Source: Sulfurimonas sp.
GTDB lineage: Bacteria; Campylobacterota; Campylobacteria; Campylobacterales; Sulfurimonadaceae
Assembly: GCA_003978475.1 (NCBI GenBank)
Contig: QNZR01000089.1
Location: 1-5,228 of the forward strand
Reading direction: 5' to 3'
Length of the DNA: 5,228 nt
The notes under the pieces were generated by a model. It had not been told where the DNA came from, searched no databases, and saw nothing but the letters and a program-made list of their open reading frames with translations. The translations under genes were made by a program, and so were the position numbers. Shown here in pieces: positions 1-5,228 of the stretch (within the stretch, counting starts at the first letter, position 1; every line of letters begins with the position of its first letter).

Positions 1-419
1 TGTTTGATACATTGTGCATACGTAATGTCTGCATTCTCTTTGGATCCGCCCTCTTTGCCGTCGGCTCCTAAAGAGATCAGGTCAATGCCGTTATCGGTTT
101 GAATGTAAATATAGGCGTGTTTCCATGGGTCTTTGGGGACAATACCCTCTTCAAAATAGGAGTAATCGGAATAGTTGGGATACTTTTCGGTACTGGGGTT
201 TTTCGATAAGGCATTGAGCCCCTCCTCGACATCGGGATAACTTCCGTTGTCGAGCTTGAAAGAGTCTAGCGCCTGTTTAATACTTTTCATCTGAACACAG
301 ACGAGTCTCTGTTTGGCCTCTTCGCTTTTGCCAACGAGGTTGGGCATTACCAATGCGGCCAAGAGTCCTAAAATGATGATAACAATCATCAGTTCCATAA
401 GTGAGAATGCTTTTTTCAA
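1..419 (-). CDS. gspG: GspG, major pseudopilin of type II secretion (3' end outside window)
   Basis: Major pseudopilin, the main subunit of the periplasmic pseudopilus that drives substrate through the secretin. The 139 residues visible begin MKKAFSLMELMIVIIILGLL: a short basic leader, a prepilin peptidase site between Ala4 and Phe5, Glu at +5 of the mature protein, then a hydrophobic helix. Further on are KLDNGSYP (about 55-62), EEGLNAL (65-71), PKDPW (95-99) and SLGADGKEGG (116-125) followed by ADI, the conserved GspG C-terminal calcium-binding loop. GspG is usually about 140-150 residues, so only a few are missing past the left edge. The start is TTG at 419-417: an AGGA lies 7 bases upstream and an in-frame TAG lies just before it, so no ATG is available. 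Two cysteines (Cys41, Cys137) are unusual for the family. A type IV pilin is the main alternative, but the calcium loop and the neighbours argue for GspG. Confidence 0.93.
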   Translation of the reverse strand, partial: MKKAFSLMELMIVIIILGLLAALVMPNLVGKSEEAKQRLVCVQMKSIKQALDSFKLDNGSYPDVEEGLNALSKNPSTEKYPNYSDYSYFEEGIVPKDPWKHAYIYIQTDNGIDLISLGADGKEGGSKENADITYAQCIK

Positions 420-426
420 TGTTTTT

Positions 427-430
427 TCCT
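427..430 (-). promoter_or_regulatory. Ribosome binding site of gspG
   Basis: On the minus strand AGGA is followed by 7 bases and then TTG. It decides the start, because the reading frame is closed by TAG immediately upstream and contains no ATG before the pseudopilin leader. Confidence 0.7.
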
Positions 431-445
431 ACATGTAAATTACGG

Positions 446-476
446 TTGCTGTTTAGTAACGATATCATAGTATAAT
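446..476 (+). promoter_or_regulatory. Candidate promoter of the gspK-L-M-N-C-D operon
   Basis: A perfect TATAAT lies at 471-476, with a poor -35 candidate TTGCTG at 446-451 (19-base spacer, longer than ideal). Transcription would start near 483. The TATAAT overlaps the ATG at 475-477, so if this promoter is real the ATG cannot be in the mRNA and the gspK start must lie downstream, at the TTG at 538. The box overlaps the minus-strand -10 candidate by four bases. Confidence 0.4.
464..474 (-). promoter_or_regulatory. Candidate -10 region for gspG
   Basis: Reading the minus strand, TATACT (474-469) runs directly into TATGAT (469-464); either could be a sigma-70 type -10 box. Transcription would begin near 457-462 and leave a leader of about 40 bases before the TTG start. 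The -35 match is weak (TTTAAT at 497-492, 17 bases from TATACT). This is seen only as a motif match in the divergent gap. Confidence 0.35.
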
Positions 477-477
477 G

Positions 478-497
478 TCATTAAAAATATCATTAAA
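478..497 (+). repeat. Short direct repeat in the gspK leader region
   Basis: TCATTAAA occurs at 478-485 and 490-497, a 12-base period just downstream of the TATAAT box. A related ATATCAT occurs at 462-468 and 487-493. It is AT-rich and may be chance; a regulator site is possible but has no support beyond position. Confidence 0.3.
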
Positions 498-529
498 GCC
501 CCTTTTAAAGGTATCTTTAAGACAAAGTC

Positions 530-534
530 GAGGA
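530..534 (+). promoter_or_regulatory. Probable ribosome binding site of gspK
   Basis: GAGGA lies 3 bases before the TTG at 538, closer than the usual 5-9. No Shine-Dalgarno-like sequence precedes the alternative ATG at 475. It supports the shorter start without proving it. Confidence 0.45.
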
Positions 535-537
535 CAA

Positions 538-1470
538 TTGAAACGAAAAGGTATTGCACTTTTAATTACCATTGCACTGGTAGCGACTATTACAGCGTTG
601 TTAACGGTTTCTACGGGTATTTTAGACCACTCTTTTAAACGAATATCCAACAAGCTCCTTTTCATTCAGAGTAATGTCTTTTTTAAAGATTTCGTGGGTA
701 TTTTAAAGCAGTCTACCAATGAGGTTAACAGTTCTGCCACTCTGGATATTTTTTTAATGATTCCTATTTCGTTTGCTCCTGAAAGTCAGGAGGTTTCATT
801 TGATGTGTCGTTTGTTTCGGATGCATCAACCATTAACATTAACCAGCTGCTCTCTACCGATGTTAATCTCACCGAACTGGCAGAACGGCATGAACCGATT
901 CCTGTTAAAGTGGTTTATGAAAGTTATCTGGATCATATACTGTCTGTTTACAGTGTATCTGATAAAATTTTATTATTGGCGATGATTGCCGATAGTGTCG
1001 ATGATGATATTGACGAACGTGTCGCAGGTTCTGAAATTGCACTGAAAAACCCTCTTTTTTCACAAGGAACAATTTACAATTTACAACATTTTCAACAAAT
1101 ATTGGAAGCGTATGTTCGTGAAACGGTAGATTACAGTGTGTTTAAAATCCCCTGGCATGAATTGATCGGTTTTGAGAATGAGTCGGTAGATTTTAATCAT
1201 ATCAGTAAGGAAGTATTGTATCATACGGCACCGGAACTTCAGGACAATATTGCACTCTATACGACCGAGCGCATTGAAGTTTATGATTCGCTTGATACGG
1301 TACCCGTAGAAGAGTCGACTAAAAAGAATTTTGAAGAGTTGGGGATAACGTTTTATTCTCCGAACGTACGGGGTACCATGCGTGTTGTCAGTGGTGACAA
1401 AACCATGGAGATGGCATTCTCATACAATTTAAAAACGAAAGAGGTTTCCCATATTGAAGTTACCAATTAA
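538..1470 (+). CDS. gspK: GspK-like minor pseudopilin
   Basis: Probable GspK, the large minor pseudopilin that in studied systems caps the pseudopilus tip together with GspI and GspJ. From the TTG at 538 the protein is 310 residues, close to usual GspK length. It starts MKRKGIALLITIALVATITA: a basic leader, a prepilin peptidase site after Gly5, a hydrophobic helix, and no Glu at +5, as is typical of GspK. Downstream, an SDASTININQLL segment (about 94-105) resembles the GspK 'INxNxL' motif. A stretch of Asp, Glu and Gly (DSVDDDIDERVAGSE, about 152-166) followed by a short Y-x-L element resembles the 'D-x-x-D...GAE' region of the GspK helical domain. An in-frame ATG at 475 would give a 26-residue leader, has no ribosome binding site, and overlaps a TATAAT; the TTG is preferred. 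Its end overlaps the next gene by 17 bases. The family call rests on motifs and context; sequence divergence is high. Confidence 0.75.
   Translation: MKRKGIALLITIALVATITALLTVSTGILDHSFKRISNKLLFIQSNVFFKDFVGILKQSTNEVNSSATLDIFLMIPISFAPESQEVSFDVSFVSDASTININQLLSTDVNLTELAERHEPIPVKVVYESYLDHILSVYSVSDKILLLAMIADSVDDDIDERVAGSEIALKNPLFSQGTIYNLQHFQQILEAYVRETVDYSVFKIPWHELIGFENESVDFNHISKEVLYHTAPELQDNIALYTTERIEVYDSLDTVPVEESTKKNFEELGITFYSPNVRGTMRVVSGDKTMEMAFSYNLKTKEVSHIEVTN
1438..1444 (+). promoter_or_regulatory. Ribosome binding site of gspL
   Basis: AAAGAGG inside the end of gspK lies 9 bases before TTG at 1454. It supports that non-ATG start, which overlaps the gspK stop. Confidence 0.55.
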
Positions 1471-2404
1471 CAGTAAACCCCGCAAGCGTTTGAAGATACT
1501 TTTTTTAGATAAACAGACGCACTATGATGGAGCGGATGAGCGTTTGCGTATTATTCTCTCTCCTGCATACTACTGGTTTAAAGACGAGGCATTACCCGTC
1601 AAGTATGTTTCTCAGGCACAGAGTCTGGCAGCTTCACAGTTTGACAGCACGGTACCGGAGGGCAACTATAAGTACGCGGTTATCAAAAAAGATGATCGGT
1701 TTTGGCTTTTTGCCTACGATGAAATACGTATTGCAGAAACATTAAAAGCGTTGGGCATTAAACCGGCACAGGTTGAAGCATTTTATTTCGCACAAAATGA
1801 GTTTCAGCATCTTGAACGTCCCGTCGAAATTACCGACAATAGAGTGTTGGTACAAAACGAGGGTGTTGTCAGTGTCATGCCGCGAACGTACGTCGATGCC
1901 ACCCAAACCCTTGAGAGCGTGCTTGATCAGCTGAAACTTTCCAAACATAAAGTGAGTCTCAATCTCTTTCAAAACAGTGTACTCGACGAGAAATGGATCT
2001 ACCGCTTCAGTGTCATGAGCATTGTCTTTATTGTACTGTATTTGACATCATATCTGCTGTTAAAAAGTGATCTTAAAGAGCTTCGCACCGAGCAATATAC
2101 CCTGACGCAAAAATACCAATTGCCCGAAACCTCGTTTCAGCTAAAAAGTCTGATGCGTTCATTAACCTCCAAAGAAGATCGTCAGCTTGCCCTGCGTCAA
2201 CAGCTCAAAAAACTCTTTTCGCTGCCATTGGCAAGCGGCGATTATGTGAAAAAATTCGAGTTTAATGCCAAAGGTGCTTTGTACGAGATTGTATTGAGTG
2301 ATATTGGGCATGCCCAAAGCATTAAGCAATGGTTGCAAAAGGAGTTTACCATCAAGAGCGCCAAAGTGGTCGATCAGACATTCTATATAGGAGTGAGCCT
2401 GTGA
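1454..2404 (+). CDS. gspL: GspL-like bitopic inner-membrane platform protein
   Basis: Probable GspL, the platform protein that recruits the GspE ATPase on its cytoplasmic side and pairs with GspM in the periplasm. The protein is 316 residues: a soluble N-terminal part (1-180), a single membrane segment at about 182-203 (rich in I, V, L, F), a charged helical stretch (204-256) and a C-terminal part (about 260-316) with an alternating strand-helix-strand pattern that fits the small ferredoxin-like domain of GspL. This architecture, with gspM immediately after it, carries the call; I see no diagnostic motif in the N-terminal part. Classical GspL is about 400 residues with an actin-like cytoplasmic part of roughly 240, so this one is short. 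The start is TTG, with AAAGAGG 9 bases upstream. Its TGA overlaps the GTG start of gspM. A PilN-like or PilM-PilN-type protein is the alternative. Confidence 0.7.
   Translation: MKLPINSKPRKRLKILFLDKQTHYDGADERLRIILSPAYYWFKDEALPVKYVSQAQSLAASQFDSTVPEGNYKYAVIKKDDRFWLFAYDEIRIAETLKALGIKPAQVEAFYFAQNEFQHLERPVEITDNRVLVQNEGVVSVMPRTYVDATQTLESVLDQLKLSKHKVSLNLFQNSVLDEKWIYRFSVMSIVFIVLYLTSYLLLKSDLKELRTEQYTLTQKYQLPETSFQLKSLMRSLTSKEDRQLALRQQLKKLFSLPLASGDYVKKFEFNAKGALYEIVLSDIGHAQSIKQWLQKEFTIKSAKVVDQTFYIGVSL
2389..2393 (+). promoter_or_regulatory. Ribosome binding site of gspM
   Basis: AGGAG lies 7 bases before the GTG at 2401. It selects GTG 2401 over the longer open frame that extends upstream to 2329, which would read through the gspL tail. 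Confidence 0.75.
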
Positions 2405-2808
2405 ATAAAATCAATCCGCTCTATGTTCTGGGCTTCTTTGTTTTGGTGTTGGTTATTACGATTATCCAGAATGCTTCCATGCAACATAAAATTACCGAAG
2501 CGGCACAGCTGGTTTCGTCGATTAAACAAAACGGACAAAAGGTGGCGATGCTCAAGCAGCATTGGAAAAATTCTTCGCAGACTGTGCAGCATATTGATGC
2601 TCTCTTGCAGCAGGCTCCCTTTAAGAGTAAAGTTGTCAAACAGGAGCGTAAGGCCGGCCATTACAAAATCTCCCTGCAGCAGCTTGATGCTCCACTGCTA
2701 GATCGGTTTATGGGTAAAATTTTAAACGAGTATGTGGCGGTGAAAAAAATAACCATAGATCGTCTCAGCAGTACCAATATCTCGGTAGCACTGGAGATTG
2801 AACTATGA
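2401..2808 (+). CDS. gspM: GspM-like bitopic inner-membrane platform protein
   Basis: Probable GspM, the partner of GspL in the inner-membrane platform. It has 135 residues: a very short cytoplasmic start (MNKINPL), a membrane helix at about 7-23, a helical and probably coiled-coil section at 27-72 rich in Q, K and A, and a C-terminal domain (about 78-135) whose strand-helix-strand pattern fits the GspM ferredoxin-like fold. GspM is usually about 150-165 residues, so it is slightly short. The protein is recognised by size, topology and position, because GspM sequences are poorly conserved. The GTG start has a strong AGGAG and shares a GTGA with the gspL stop; its own stop shares an ATGA with the next gene, so translation of gspL, gspM and gspN is probably coupled. 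PilO is the chief alternative family. Confidence 0.72.
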   Translation: MNKINPLYVLGFFVLVLVITIIQNASMQHKITEAAQLVSSIKQNGQKVAMLKQHWKNSSQTVQHIDALLQQAPFKSKVVKQERKAGHYKISLQQLDAPLLDRFMGKILNEYVAVKKITIDRLSSTNISVALEIEL

Positions 2809-3338
2809 AGCGTCTGAAACTTACGGTGATTTACGCCACGGTCTTTGTCGGACTGCTCCTCTTTTTCACACCGAAGATCTACTGTTATTATGCTTTAGAA
2901 GCGCAGCTGGAGCAGTTTAATGTACGTATTGCTCAAGAGACGGTGCATGACGGCGGCTTTGTCCTGAGGGTTAACGACGGTAAACTCTATTATGATGATC
3001 TGTATGTCGGTACCTTTGAGTCACTCTCCATTGTACCTTTGCTGCTGTACAATCAGGCGACGGTAGAGCATTTTAGCATCTCCAAAGAGATGAGTCGTTT
3101 TGCTAAAGGTCAGGTTGAGACGCTGCGGGTTCGGCACTCGGTTGTTTCGCCGTGGACGCTGTATGTTACCGCACATGCCGACATGGGTGATGTGACGGCA
3201 GAAGTGCATCTTAAAGACAAAAATATGACCCTGTTGCTGGAGCCGTCTGCGGCATTATTGAAACAGGCTCCTTTTTGGCTGCAGCGGCTGAAAAAAACGG
3301 AAGCGGGAGGCTATGTCTATGAAACAACTTTTGAGTAA
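2805..3338 (+). CDS. gspN: GspN-like type II secretion accessory protein
   Basis: Probable GspN, an accessory T2SS protein of uncertain role, dispensable in the systems where it has been tested. It has 177 residues: a basic N-terminus, a membrane anchor or signal anchor at about 6-27, then a mainly beta-strand periplasmic domain. Elements recalling GspN are LYYDDLYVGTFESLSIVPLLL (61-81) and the repeating strand pattern of the second half, ending in a short segment rich in Gly and Tyr (168-172). Canonical GspN is about 250 residues, so this is a compact version. The start ATG overlaps the gspM stop by 4 bases, with GGAG 8 bases upstream. The stop lies inside the start of gspC. The identification is mainly by position between M and C and by fold pattern; a fully unrelated beta-rich protein cannot be excluded. 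Confidence 0.6.
   Translation: MKRLKLTVIYATVFVGLLLFFTPKIYCYYALEAQLEQFNVRIAQETVHDGGFVLRVNDGKLYYDDLYVGTFESLSIVPLLLYNQATVEHFSISKEMSRFAKGQVETLRVRHSVVSPWTLYVTAHADMGDVTAEVHLKDKNMTLLLEPSAALLKQAPFWLQRLKKTEAGGYVYETTFE
3305..3310 (+). promoter_or_regulatory. Ribosome binding site of gspC
   Basis: GGGAGG lies 8 bases before the ATG at 3319 and only 2 bases before the ATG at 3313. The second ATG is therefore the better start. Confidence 0.7.
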
Positions 3339-4131
3339 CCATTGGATGCAGCATTTTTTTGTCCTGCTCATCATGGCAGCTGTTGCCAAAACTCTCGCTT
3401 TGGTCATGATGTTTTGGCTGCCGCATCATGGTGTCGATGTCATTGTCAATGAACAGAAAAATATTTTCAACAACTACCGTCCTTCCGTGATGCTTAATAT
3501 CACCAAAGTAAAAAAAGCGCCCCCCAAGAGCGAGCCGGTATATACCCTGACCAGTTTAACGCTTAAAGCCATTTATGACGACCCCAACGAGCCTTTTATT
3601 GCGGTAGAAGATGACGGAACTGTCAGCTTGATTTCACTGCATGAAGCATTTAAAGGCTACACGCTCATTGATGTACAGACAGACCGGGCGGTCTTTGAAA
3701 AATCAGGCAAAAACTATGAATTAAAATTTAAAGAATCCAAGGTGTCGACAGGCAGTATCAGTGATGTTGAACCCGATGACATGGAGTTCCTCGAAGGTGT
3801 CGGCGGAGGTGCTGCCGTATTTATTAAACGTCAGGAGTTGCAAAAATATGCTACAAACCCCAATGAAATTTTTAGAAATATTAAAATTAAAGAGATTATA
3901 GAAAACAAAAGACTCAAAGGATTTAAGGTCATGAGCGTCAAAAAAAAATCTATTTTTGGGCAATTGGGTTTACAAAAAGGCGATATTATTACCGGAGCTA
4001 ACAATAGAGAGTTTCGATCTGTTTCGCAGGTTTTTAAACTCTATAACAATATAGATTCCCTCGATAGTTTAATTTTACATGTCAAACGTGGAAACGAAGA
4101 AAAGGATTTAGAATATGAAATATATGAGTAA
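3319..4131 (+). CDS. gspC: GspC, inner-membrane protein with HR and PDZ domains
   Basis: GspC, the periplasm-spanning connector of the T2SS, binding the N0 domain of GspD through its HR domain. From ATG 3319 it has 270 residues: a membrane helix at about 12-34, a linker, an HR domain at about 76-138 (LTLKAIYDD...AFKGYTLIDVQTDRAVFEKSGKNYELKF, matching the GspC pattern L-x-A-I...D-x-x-V-x-F-x-x-x-G-x-x-Y-E-L), an acidic Gly-rich linker with EGVGGGAAVF (159-168), and a C-terminal PDZ domain at about 200-268 (GFKVMSV, then LGLQKGDIITGANN, then ILHVKRG). The IKIKEII segment (188-194) precedes the PDZ. The length and order fit GspC well, with PDZ rather than the coiled-coil end seen in some relatives. 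It overlaps gspN by 20 bases and gspD by 17. An earlier ATG at 3313 adds two residues but is poorly spaced from its ribosome binding site. Confidence 0.93.
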   Translation: MKQLLSNHWMQHFFVLLIMAAVAKTLALVMMFWLPHHGVDVIVNEQKNIFNNYRPSVMLNITKVKKAPPKSEPVYTLTSLTLKAIYDDPNEPFIAVEDDGTVSLISLHEAFKGYTLIDVQTDRAVFEKSGKNYELKFKESKVSTGSISDVEPDDMEFLEGVGGGAAVFIKRQELQKYATNPNEIFRNIKIKEIIENKRLKGFKVMSVKKKSIFGQLGLQKGDIITGANNREFRSVSQVFKLYNNIDSLDSLILHVKRGNEEKDLEYEIYE

Positions 4132-5228
4132 GCTTGTTATGGTAAGCTTGTTGGTCTTGCTAGTGGCAGAACCGGCGGTGGTCGCAAAGACCCAGCAGCG
4201 GGAGCGAGTCAATCTGGAACTTCAAGATGTTAAAATTGAAGATTTTATTAAAATGGTCGGCAAAGTTGTCGGTAAAAACATTCTTCTTTCCCAACCGATT
4301 CCCGGCACACTTAACTTTGTCTCAAGCACCCCAATCTACAAAGATGAGCTTATGGACATTCTCATTTCGGTATTGAGTAAAAAAGGGTTTACCATCATTC
4401 GAGACGGCAGTTTTCTTAAGATTGAGCGTGCCAATATTGCCGTTAAAAAGAATCTTCCGGTAGGGTACTCCAAAGATTCCATGATGCGAACGGAGTTTAT
4501 TACCGTCAAAAATGAAAATGTCGATGTCATTGCGGCAAAAGTACGCCAATTTCTCTCCGAAGGCGGTAAGCTGCTGACGGTAAAAGAGACCAACAGTATG
4601 ATTGTCAGTGACTACCCCGACAATATTGCCATCTTGAAAAAAGTGGTGCAAAAAGTCGAAGCGAAATCACACGGTCAGAAAGAGGTAGCGTTTATGATTC
4701 TCAAAAACGCCAAAGCTTCACGCATCGCAACCACTGTTGCCTCTATTGCCAAAAGTATGATTAATCAGAAAGTGTCTTCCAACAAGGTCGATGTCTTAAG
4801 TGATGATGCTACCAATACCATTATTATTTTGGCATCGAAAAAGAACATTAGAATATTGCGACCCATTGTTGAGCGCCTGGATGCTAAAGACGATTCGTCA
4901 ATACAGCGAATTACCGTACTGCCGCTTAAGAACAGTGAAGCGGTCAATGTCGTGAAAAGTCTGACGGCGATTTTAGAGAAGAAAAAATACGCCAAAGAGT
5001 CGGAAAAACCAATGGTGAGTGCCTATGAAGAGCTTAACGCTATTGTCGTTTCGGCAACCGAGGCGGATATTAACGATATTAAAGAGATGATTGCCATTCT
5101 CGATATTGAAAAACCCCAGGTTTTTGTTCAGGCACGCATTATTGAGCTAAACAAAAATATGAGTGAACGGATTGGTATAAAATACGGACTCATGGGAGGT
5201 GCTGCGACAACAGGAGGAGTATTCTCAT
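4115..5228 (+). CDS. gspD: GspD, outer-membrane secretin (C-terminal half outside window)
   Basis: GspD forms the outer-membrane channel through which folded substrates leave. The 371 residues visible hold a signal peptide (hydrophobic core about 7-18, probable cleavage after Ala24), the N0 domain (about 32-105), N1 (about 125-182), N2 (about 190-258), N3 (about 263-332), and the first strand of the secretin domain from PQVFVQARIIELNKNMSERIGIKYG (334-358), which matches the family's V-x-V-E-A-x-I-x-E-V signature. The C-terminal beta-barrel and any pilotin-binding tail lie past the right edge. An AAGGA 8 bases before ATG 4115 supports that start; a second in-frame ATG lies at 4124. The 17-base overlap with gspC and the shared context identify it as a T2SS secretin rather than PilQ, which carries AMIN domains and sits next to pilMNOP. 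Confidence 0.95.
   Translation, partial: MKYMSKLVMVSLLVLLVAEPAVVAKTQQRERVNLELQDVKIEDFIKMVGKVVGKNILLSQPIPGTLNFVSSTPIYKDELMDILISVLSKKGFTIIRDGSFLKIERANIAVKKNLPVGYSKDSMMRTEFITVKNENVDVIAAKVRQFLSEGGKLLTVKETNSMIVSDYPDNIAILKKVVQKVEAKSHGQKEVAFMILKNAKASRIATTVASIAKSMINQKVSSNKVDVLSDDATNTIIILASKKNIRILRPIVERLDAKDDSSIQRITVLPLKNSEAVNVVKSLTAILEKKKYAKESEKPMVSAYEELNAIVVSATEADINDIKEMIAILDIEKPQVFVQARIIELNKNMSERIGIKYGLMGGAATTGGVFS
4128..4152 (+). repeat. Short direct repeat in the gspD signal peptide
   Basis: GTAAGCTTGTT occurs at 4128-4138 and again at 4142-4152, 14 bases apart. The 14-base period is not a multiple of three, so the two copies code for different residues; gain or loss of one copy would shift the reading frame at the very start of gspD. 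It may be chance or a recent small duplication. Confidence 0.5.

Noticed and set aside
501..511. CCTTTTAAAGG as a terminator stem
   Set aside because: The arms are separated by one base, so no hairpin can close, and no T-run follows a stable stem.
277..665. Minus-strand open frames at 277-468 and 465-665
   Set aside because: The first is a shifted frame over gspG and the second is antisense to gspK. Neither has a recognisable product or ribosome binding site, and the prepilin proteins explain the sequence.
773..985. Plus-strand open frame inside gspK
   Set aside because: It lies in a shifted frame inside a supported gene and its product has no sensible composition or context.
2329..2400. 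Extension of gspM upstream to 2329
   Set aside because: It would add residues read from the gspL tail in another frame. The GTG at 2401 has an ideal AGGAG, is followed at once by the membrane segment, and gives the 4-base overlap seen at the next junction.
4322..4995. Minus-strand open frames at 4322-4651, 4336-4593 and 4765-4995
   Set aside because: All are antisense to the N0-N3 domains of gspD, which are clearly coding on the plus strand.
4115..5228. Reading the secretin as PilQ and the cluster as a type IV pilus locus
   Set aside because: There is no AMIN domain at the start, four N domains in T2SS order are present, and the neighbour is a GspC with HR and PDZ domains, which type IV pilus loci lack.
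1..5228. A wholly new biological system
   Set aside because: Every long reading frame fits a T2SS component by motif, topology or position. The novelty is in arrangement and divergence, not in kind.

Overview
The window is most of a type II secretion system (T2SS) locus from a Gram-negative bacterium. The evidence for a Gram-negative host is an outer-membrane secretin with a signal peptide, plus GspC, GspL and GspM-like inner-membrane platform proteins. The moderate-to-low GC content, the divergent short Gsp homologues, the Ala at -1 of the GspG prepilin site and the gene order suggest Campylobacterota (a Sulfurimonas- or Sulfurovum-like lineage). That placement is an inference from general resemblance, not from a search.

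Layout: on the minus strand, running off the left edge, is gspG, the major pseudopilin (start at 419). A 118-base divergent intergenic region (420-537) holds overlapping candidate promoters for both directions. On the plus strand from about 538 to the right edge is a tightly packed run of six genes: a GspK-like minor pseudopilin, a GspL-like bitopic protein, a GspM-like bitopic protein, a GspN-like protein, GspC with its HR and PDZ domains, and the N-terminal 371 residues of the secretin GspD. Every junction overlaps by 4 to about 20 bases, so the six genes are very probably one translationally coupled operon. No terminator, RNA gene, insertion sequence or CRISPR array was seen. No gap without a gene exceeds 300 bases.

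How they work together: GspG builds the periplasmic pseudopilus and the GspK-like protein is expected near its tip. The GspL- and GspM-like proteins form the inner-membrane platform that in other species couples to the GspE ATPase and the GspF membrane protein, neither of which is in this window. GspC links that platform through its HR domain to the N-terminal periplasmic domains of GspD, the outer-membrane channel. GspN is an accessory component of uncertain role.

The system itself is known, not new. The points worth a second look are the gene order (K-L-M-N-C-D with G divergent and no H/I/J in between), a GspL with a short cytoplasmic part, non-ATG starts in the first four genes, a likely misplaced start for gspK, two overlapping divergent -10 boxes, and a cysteine pair in GspG.
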